From Mya arenaria (Eukaryota; Mollusca; Bivalvia; Myida; Myidae), in contig NC_069136.1 in NCBI RefSeq assembly GCF_026914265.1, positions 20,614,715 to 20,678,714 of the forward strand: a stretch of DNA of 64,000 nt. The letters run 5' to 3'. The translations under genes and the position numbers were made by a program. Under the pieces are notes generated by a model, which ran no database searches, had not been told where the DNA came from, and saw only the letters and a program-made list of their open reading frames with translations. Each line of letters opens with the position of its first letter. Positions within the stretch are counted from its first letter, which is position 1. This document shows, piece after piece, positions 58,010-64,000 of this stretch.

Positions 58010-59194
58010 AGTGAGCACATTTTATCTGAAAGTAATTTTTTTCAATAAAATGAGGAAAGTGTATTTGTCCAGGAGCAGATTTTTGTTTCTAATACATTTC
58101 ATGTTTATTTAAACTAACGATTACGATTCCGTGTAGTTCAGTTTCGATTTCCCAATCTACTTCTACATAAAAATTTGTAGGTTTTCCCATTTTCAAAAAA
58201 TGTAGGTCAAATTTTATCATCCTGAACGAACGCCCCCGAGTCGAACCGAAGATATTATTCAATGTTTCTTAAAGGCCTAGTTTAAGAAATGTTTGGCACG
58301 ACAATCCCCTGCTGTGCTGCTGTGCATCTCCTGCTAAAAGCACTGATGTCACAGTAGGGGTCAATTTCCTGTGTATTTGTTTATTGGCTAAGGGCCATTT
58401 AGGGTCCATTTCTATTATAAAACCTCCAAAACTGCACAGCAGGATACTCAGATCGGAGATCTGATAAGACAATTAGGCATTTAGATTAAGATCAATACAC
58501 AGAGGTCGTTTTCTATACACATTTTTTATTTATTTATTTTTGATTTTTTTTTTTTTTTTTTGGGGGGGGGGGTCACTTATAGAAGGATTTAGCTAGGCCT
58601 TTAAAGTCGCCACGCCTTGACGTAACGTCAAATCGTCAAGACATATTTTCACACGTCGTTGAACTATTTTTCTTGCCATTTACGGTAATTTGATCAGTGG
58701 TATTATATTATGGAAATAAGCACAAAAATGTGCCCATGTATATCACAGTGTATTTAAAATAAATGTATATTCAAACTTAATCTCTAACGAAAAATATTTC
58801 AGTCGAAAAGATCACAAAAGAATAACTTAAATAATTCCGTATAAATATATACAACTTACATGTTTGGATTAGGTCAATATGACCCATGTTTTCATAATTT
58901 CATGACATTCAATGCAAGTCATACAATGCAATATGGACGGTATCAAAAAACAAACAAATACCGTGATAACACTTATAACCATGTAAATCAAATCAAATCA
59001 AAGTCTGTATTTCCTCATATGAGGAGGTATGTATAAATATGTACACATATATAACTATTTTCTTAAGCATTTCAAATAAACATATCAGTAATTTGTTATT
59101 AAAAAATAACAATAATTCGAAATAACGTGTGGCCATACATAATCCCTAATTATGACCTCATCAACTCTTTTTGAGCGTAACACTTACGTCTTAT

Positions 59195-59345
59195 CAGTTT
59201 ACTTGCGGAATCTGTCCACCTTCCCCTCTTGAGCATATAACTTGAAACGTCTTGTCAGATGAAATGCGGAATTTGTCCAGCTTCCCCTTTATGCGCGTAT
59301 AACTTGGTACGTCTTATCATTTTATATGCGGAATTTGTCCATCTT
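59195..59345 (-). repeat. Tandem ~65-bp units in the TNF-like C 3' flank
   Basis: TGCGGAAT(T/C)TGTCCA, CTTCCCCT and TATAACTTG(G/A)(T/A)ACGTCTT recur two to three times, before the stop of gene C at 59422. Unit 1 has a shortened version split by the SINE. Confidence 0.65.
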
Positions 59346-59421
59346 GCTACTGGATAAGGTCCCATTTTATCCCGTGTATACGGATAACGGGCATCGGTTC
59401 GATGCCAAGCAAAACCTCCGT

Positions 59422-62353
59422 TCACTCTACTTTTGCCACCATAAGTGCGTTGTCTACCTGTGACACGTACACAAGATTCGCCGGGCTGACCTCTATACAT
59501 ATCCGGTCATGGGCCTCCACCTTAGCGGAGGTTATGAGATTACTTGGCTCCATGGTCTGCTGGCGCCTCGGAAGTTTGGGGTCTCTGTAAGGGACGGCGA
59601 TCAATTTTTTCTGCACCATGTTAACGTCAGTGCCACTCCGCACGTTGACGCTGTGCGCCACCTCGGAGCGGTCCGTCAGCCCATCAAATGCGAAAGTAAT
59701 CTGTGAGTAGACCATGTAGCGTCCGGCTTCCGGCACCACTACACAGGATTCGTTCTGGCTCGGCTTCACGCTGGACCTAGCTGTCTGCTCCGACTCCTTC
59801 CATCGCACTTTGCCTTCCTCTTTAAGAAAGAGAAATGGGTATAAGAAGGATGGACTTTCCCGATGGAAGTCAATGACATGTTTGAATTTGAACGTTAAGG
59901 GGCACTCGTAGTTACTCGGCCATCTCCGGCAGCCGTCTAATTTGGTTAATAACCGAGCGTGTTCCGTATTAAGACAATCGGTTCGTCCCATAGGCGGAAG
60001 TATTAGTCAGAAAAGGTGAAACAAAAAAGGTGATTTTTAGACTATTTTATAGTTATATGAAAAAACAAAACAAATTCCATCTGCCATATATACAGATCGG
60101 TCGTAAGTGTACTTTCCTAGTCAAAATGCAATTGAAACATCCCTTTTGAGTGAGTTGTTTGATCAATACATTTCATTTCAAAATAAGTTAAAGTTGTTTA
60201 TTTCATTAAACCAAATTGATAATTTAATCTTGATTTTACTAAATGAACTCTAGCCAAATCATGATTACGTTACCATAACGATACTGTCCAAAAACTCTTA
60301 CAAATATTAACATTACACAAATTACACCAAAACAAAAACATTGAGCGAAGCTTAACCCTATTGTGATAAGGACCTGAAGATGTTTCGAAAAATTGAGGAC
60401 TGGTAAAACACATTTCAGAAAAAACTTGAATAAACTACGTGAAATCTGAGATGTTTCGGTCCGCAATGCAAAGTAGTTAATCTTAAACGCAAATATGTGG
60501 GTCAGAATGTCAGAATAGGATAATTATAATAAATTATCTATACATTCTATTTTTATCGATACAATAGCTCTAACATGTACTCACCTTTTAAGAACTGCTG
60601 ATCGAGGACAAATCGTTCGATTGGTCTGACATGTTCTGCATTGTCCGTATCTACAAAAAGAAAGTGAAACTCACAGTATATTTTACTGTTTATTTGTTGT
60701 TGTTATTTTTGTTTTCGTTTTTTTAAATGTTTAATCATATGGAAATCGCGGTTTATTTTACTGTTTATCTGTTGTTTGTTTATTTGTTTGTTTTCTTCAT
60801 CGAAGGTTTCCATTGTATTTTATATATTTAATCCTCAACAACTTTGTACATAATGATATTATATCTTCAAAACCGAAAATATTCCCCGCGGCTATGAATT
60901 TACTTGTGATCATGGTGAAGTTTTATTCAATTTCTAAGATGCACAAGGAACATATTTTTTTTATTCCTTGCCTATATATATTATATATACATATAGGCCA
61001 GGCATGATTTTTTTGTTCAGAGCTCTGTGCTCTGATTAAGCTAAAGTTATCATATATTCATTGAATTATTTTGGTTTAAACAAGAGTAATATTGACTTAC
61101 AGCTTTCATGCCAGTGCTTCTGGGAATCCGGCTCCGACTTTGTATCATTGACCTACAAAAATAGAAAACGAAAGTAGGTATATACATATAGTGGTTGGTT
61201 TTTAAATGAAACGAAAGTAAACCTCGAGGAAAAGCGAAGGGGATTTCCAGTACTATCGGTTACACCTACGTTCATTACACTATGATGTAAATCGAACCTG
61301 GGGAAAACTATATCCAAGATTAATGCTATCCCCAATGTGATAATTATTTGTATTGATATTTGCGTACATCATAATACCTGTTTAATTTGTACATTAAGTT
61401 ATTGAATAACTATTCTAATAATAACATCAGCCGTGAATCCCAGTGAAGTTTATGAATGAAATGTATCATTTATAATCAATGCATTGAGGCGTGAAGTTAA
61501 TTTAAGCGGAAGAAATATATTTTAAGAACGGTTTATCGTGCATATGTAGTTGTAAATTATTAATATACAATTAATATATTCAACATACCGGAGGCTCTGA
61601 GGAGAGGATTCTATGCACCTCTAAAACTGCCAGTGGAATTCCAATGAGGACACATGACAGCAGAACAGATACTATCATAAAGGGAAGCATACGCCTCCAT
61701 GTCAATTCCGCATGGCCGCCAGTAACCGATTGGGTCGAAGAAGCTTTGGAAGCTAAAGTTTTCGAGCAAGATTCAATTTCTATCGCAACGCTCGTTTCCA
61801 CGTTGTCTTTCGGTGCAACATGTGGTTGTTTGTACATCGAATCGCCATCTTTATTGCCATTTTGATCTTCGAGCATTGACACCTGTTTTGAAAAACTTCG
61901 ATAAAATTGTGCTTTAAACGGATCCTGTTTAAGGTTCACAACTGGACTTGTGCGATTCACAAGCAATTTGCTACGCTCCACTTCCCTGTCTTCGTTCACA
62001 CTATTTTGTGTAACGTAAACGCACGGCGGGGCTTTCAGAGTCCGGTCGACCACTACTTCATGGCCTATACCCGCTTCGTGTGCGCCCAATCTCTCCATTT
62101 TCTTTTCTGTAAAGCTCTTCTCTTGTGCCATTTCTTTCACTTCCTTCACACTGTCCTCTTCTTTCAAAGTTTCGTCAACTAATGTCGGTAAGGTCACAAC
62201 CTTACACTCGGCACTTATTCCACTCTTAAATTCTTTTTTCGAACGGTTAAATGCTTCTTCGATACTTAAAGACCTCGAGAGACGTTTATTAATTCTCTCA
62301 ACACTTTCTGGTAATGAACTGTCGTGTTCACCGATCTCATTTATATGTTCCAT
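59422..62353 (-). CDS. TNF-superfamily-like ligand C (four exons, 426 aa)
   Basis: Exons 62353-61589 (255 codons), 61152-61101, 60650-60585 and 59819-59422 join in phases 0, 1, 1 to 1281 nt. The exon layout equals gene B, with the last two exons of identical length (66 and 398 nt). The tail starts MEHINEIGEHDSSLPESVER with RLSRSLSIEEAF; the membrane segment is about 222-242 (MIVSVLLSCVLIGIPLAVL). The TNF domain has EHVRPIERFVLDQ, VRWKES, SCVVVPEAGRYMVYSQITF, EVAHSVNV, ICIEVSP and ends VYVSQVDNALMVAKVE; the MVYSQITF wording is especially TNF-like. Compared with B, a ~10-residue insertion lies in the tail (near residue 180) and a few changes in the stalk. Expected to be a type II, trimeric, receptor-binding ligand. 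Confidence 0.88.
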
Positions 62354-62406
62354 CTGTTCTTCGTACACTGTAGTTTAATAATGATAATCATACGCGGATA
62401 GCCCAG

Positions 62407-62413
62407 CTTTATA
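62407..62413 (-). promoter_or_regulatory. TATA box of TNF-like C
   Basis: TATAAAG, 54-60 bp before the ATG, within flank text (TTGTATAAA) shared with gene B. Confidence 0.6.
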
Positions 62414-62661
62414 CAATCACATATTATCCCGAGATACTAAAAATAGAACACTGGAAAACCATTTTTTTTTCACTGAAGTTTTCATTGTGGTTTTGACAAT
62501 GATTCAATCCCACTGTTTGAAAGTTTACTGGTTAAACATATGAACAAGAGTTTCGCTGATTTATCGTCCTGTCAATGTTGTCATGAAACCGGTTAGTATA
62601 TATGCATGTATATTTGAATAATACTTGTACAACTACTTAATATATTTACATTTAGTTATTA

Positions 62662-64000
62662 GTTTGACTTATTCTATACCCATAAGAGCTGTAAGTTTTG
62701 TTGTTAACAATCGTAATAACTCGACCATCTCTGTCTAGCTTCGGGATAGTTTCATATTTGTTTGATAATGGCTCAGGTGTTCCGATTATTTTGATAGCGT
62801 AGTTAAATGTAAGGATTTCTGAATTTGTAAATTAACCGTCCCTATACACATGATACATCTGAGGTTGTTTTCGGTGGAAAGTGGTCAGAGTGTTCCGATT
62901 GCGAGATATTAACTGGGCTAACAGTGTTGGTACGCAGTACGCAGAAAATAACTACATGTACTTTTCTATTCGTTACGCTACTGTACTTTTATCTCAATCA
63001 GACCTAGAAATGAAATGGCTATACTTTCACTGGTGAGGGTGTAAAATGTATAATTATACCACTTCAAGAAAAAAATCGTTTTTCGGCATAGAAAACAGTA
63101 AATATGAAATCCTGCGTATTATCTTTTGTCGGCATTCTTACAGCCCTGGTTTCTAGACATCTTAGCAAAAAAATACTGATTCTAAGACAAAAAATAAACA
63201 AGTTTTCAAATATGTGAGAGTGCCGCTTTAAATAACTTACTGAAGTATAGCACGGTTCCCGACTGACATGTTCAATTAGCTTCATTGAAGAACAGGTTCG
63301 TGTTGGACCTGTTCTTTGCCAGTGAAGCTTTTTGATTATTACAGATTATTTTCACGGTTTCAACATCGTAAATTATTTAAACATCAACTTGCCGAACAAT
63401 ATGCACGATATACATAAGTTTGTTGGTTCAATAACCAGTCGATGTACTGCTGGATCCGGGGTTAAAGGGAGCGTAACTAAGGAGAGTAACCTTTTGACTT
63501 GCGACCCTTCCTCAAAACCGAAATTTATTTGTTTTAAAACCTGGGGGGGGGGGGGGGGGGGGGGGGGGGCTAGTGATTCGCAAGTGACATTGAAAGAACC
63601 TTAGCCAAATGTCGTTAAATATTCGTTTGATATAAGCTCTGATGTCCAAAGGTAGAATCATATTCTTTGTGACGTTGTTCCTTCATTAATTTATACACAT
63701 ATATGAAAACAGTTAAACGAATTCTGGTTGCAACTAAAACGAATTAAACTGAAGGGTATCCGAGCCGTCACCCGGGCATAACTTAAGCTAGACACCTCCA
63801 CCGGATGGGTTTTCAATTTCTGCACCATATTGGTTGAAATTTGTCGCATCCTAGGGCTTATTTTACAATTTATATAAGATAAAGTTTTCAAACCGGAGGG
63901 CAAATCGGGTTTGGGCTAAAAAATAAAGCTGTATTTGGGACTCATAGGTGTGGGGTTACACCTAAATGTTACGAGTGCTCATAAAAAGAAATGATTTAGT
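62662..64000. other. Right edge: repeats only
   Basis: Holds a diverged foldback repeat (62709-62795), a half copy of the family P MITE (63080-63231, ending GTGAGAGTGCCGCTTTAA), a hAT-like fragment from about 63450 with a 27-G run (63543-63569), and no recognised exon. Confidence 0.6.

Larger units (their letters stand above)
56870..62658. repeat. Tandem duplication unit 2 (carries TNF-like C)
   Basis: Colinear with 47780-54151 (see that entry). It ends in TTTACATTTAGTTATTAG at the empty site of the family X MITE. Confidence 0.85.

Noticed and set aside
50578-62353. C1q-domain proteins
   Set aside because: First considered because C1q genes are abundant in bivalves, but the type II membrane layout without collagen or signal peptide and the GxYxxxSQxTF core fit the TNF family better.

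Overview
The window is AT-rich, intron-rich animal DNA packed with small repeats, and most likely comes from a bivalve mollusc (probably a heterodont clam). The reasons are small exons in long introns, TNF-ligand and caveolin genes in tandem copies, tRNA-headed SINEs, and Helitron-type elements with a core of tandem repeats of the sort described from bivalves (pearl/CvA-like). Species cannot be named from the sequence alone. No retrovirus-like, LTR or Polinton element was recognised.

Layout. (1) 0.9-4.6 kb, minus strand: the 5' exons of a NIMA-related (NEK-like) protein kinase that runs off the left edge. Its introns hold a tandem array of tRNA-like units and several broken copies of exon 2. 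(2) 4.6-8.9 kb: repeats, a 0.5-kb purine tract, a 31-G run and two exon-like ORFs that I could not assign. (3) 8985-17861, plus strand: a complete five-exon SPRYD7 gene (194 aa) whose introns hold two Helitron-like elements, one with a decayed helicase piece. (4) 18-28 kb: no recognised gene; MITEs, a SINE and a 2.3-kb minisatellite with a 25-bp unit. (5) 28.8-35.2 kb, minus strand: two nearly identical two-exon caveolin genes (127 aa each, very rich in cysteine) with matching promoters, separated by nested repeats. (6) 41.2-62.4 kb, minus strand: three TNF-superfamily-like type II membrane ligands (358, 421 and 426 aa). The last two are a recent ~6-kb tandem duplication bounded by GAAT-type microsatellites. 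(7) A 5'-truncated LINE lies between them (55.1-55.9 kb), and the last 1.3 kb has only repeats.

The coding models were read by hand from splice signals and reading phase; all phases close for SPRYD7, both caveolins and all three TNF-like genes. The most informative feature of the window is that the duplicated TNF-like units act as each other's control. A SINE, a TTA-flanked MITE and two TTAA-flanked palindromic MITEs are each present in one copy and absent from the other, so their exact ends and insertion order can be read.

Functionally, the TNF-like cluster suggests immune or apoptotic signalling ligands with unusually long cytoplasmic tails that share short motifs. The caveolins would be membrane-shaping proteins with unusually many possible palmitoylation sites. 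Nothing links the NEK, SPRYD7, caveolin and TNF-like genes in one pathway; they are neighbours only.
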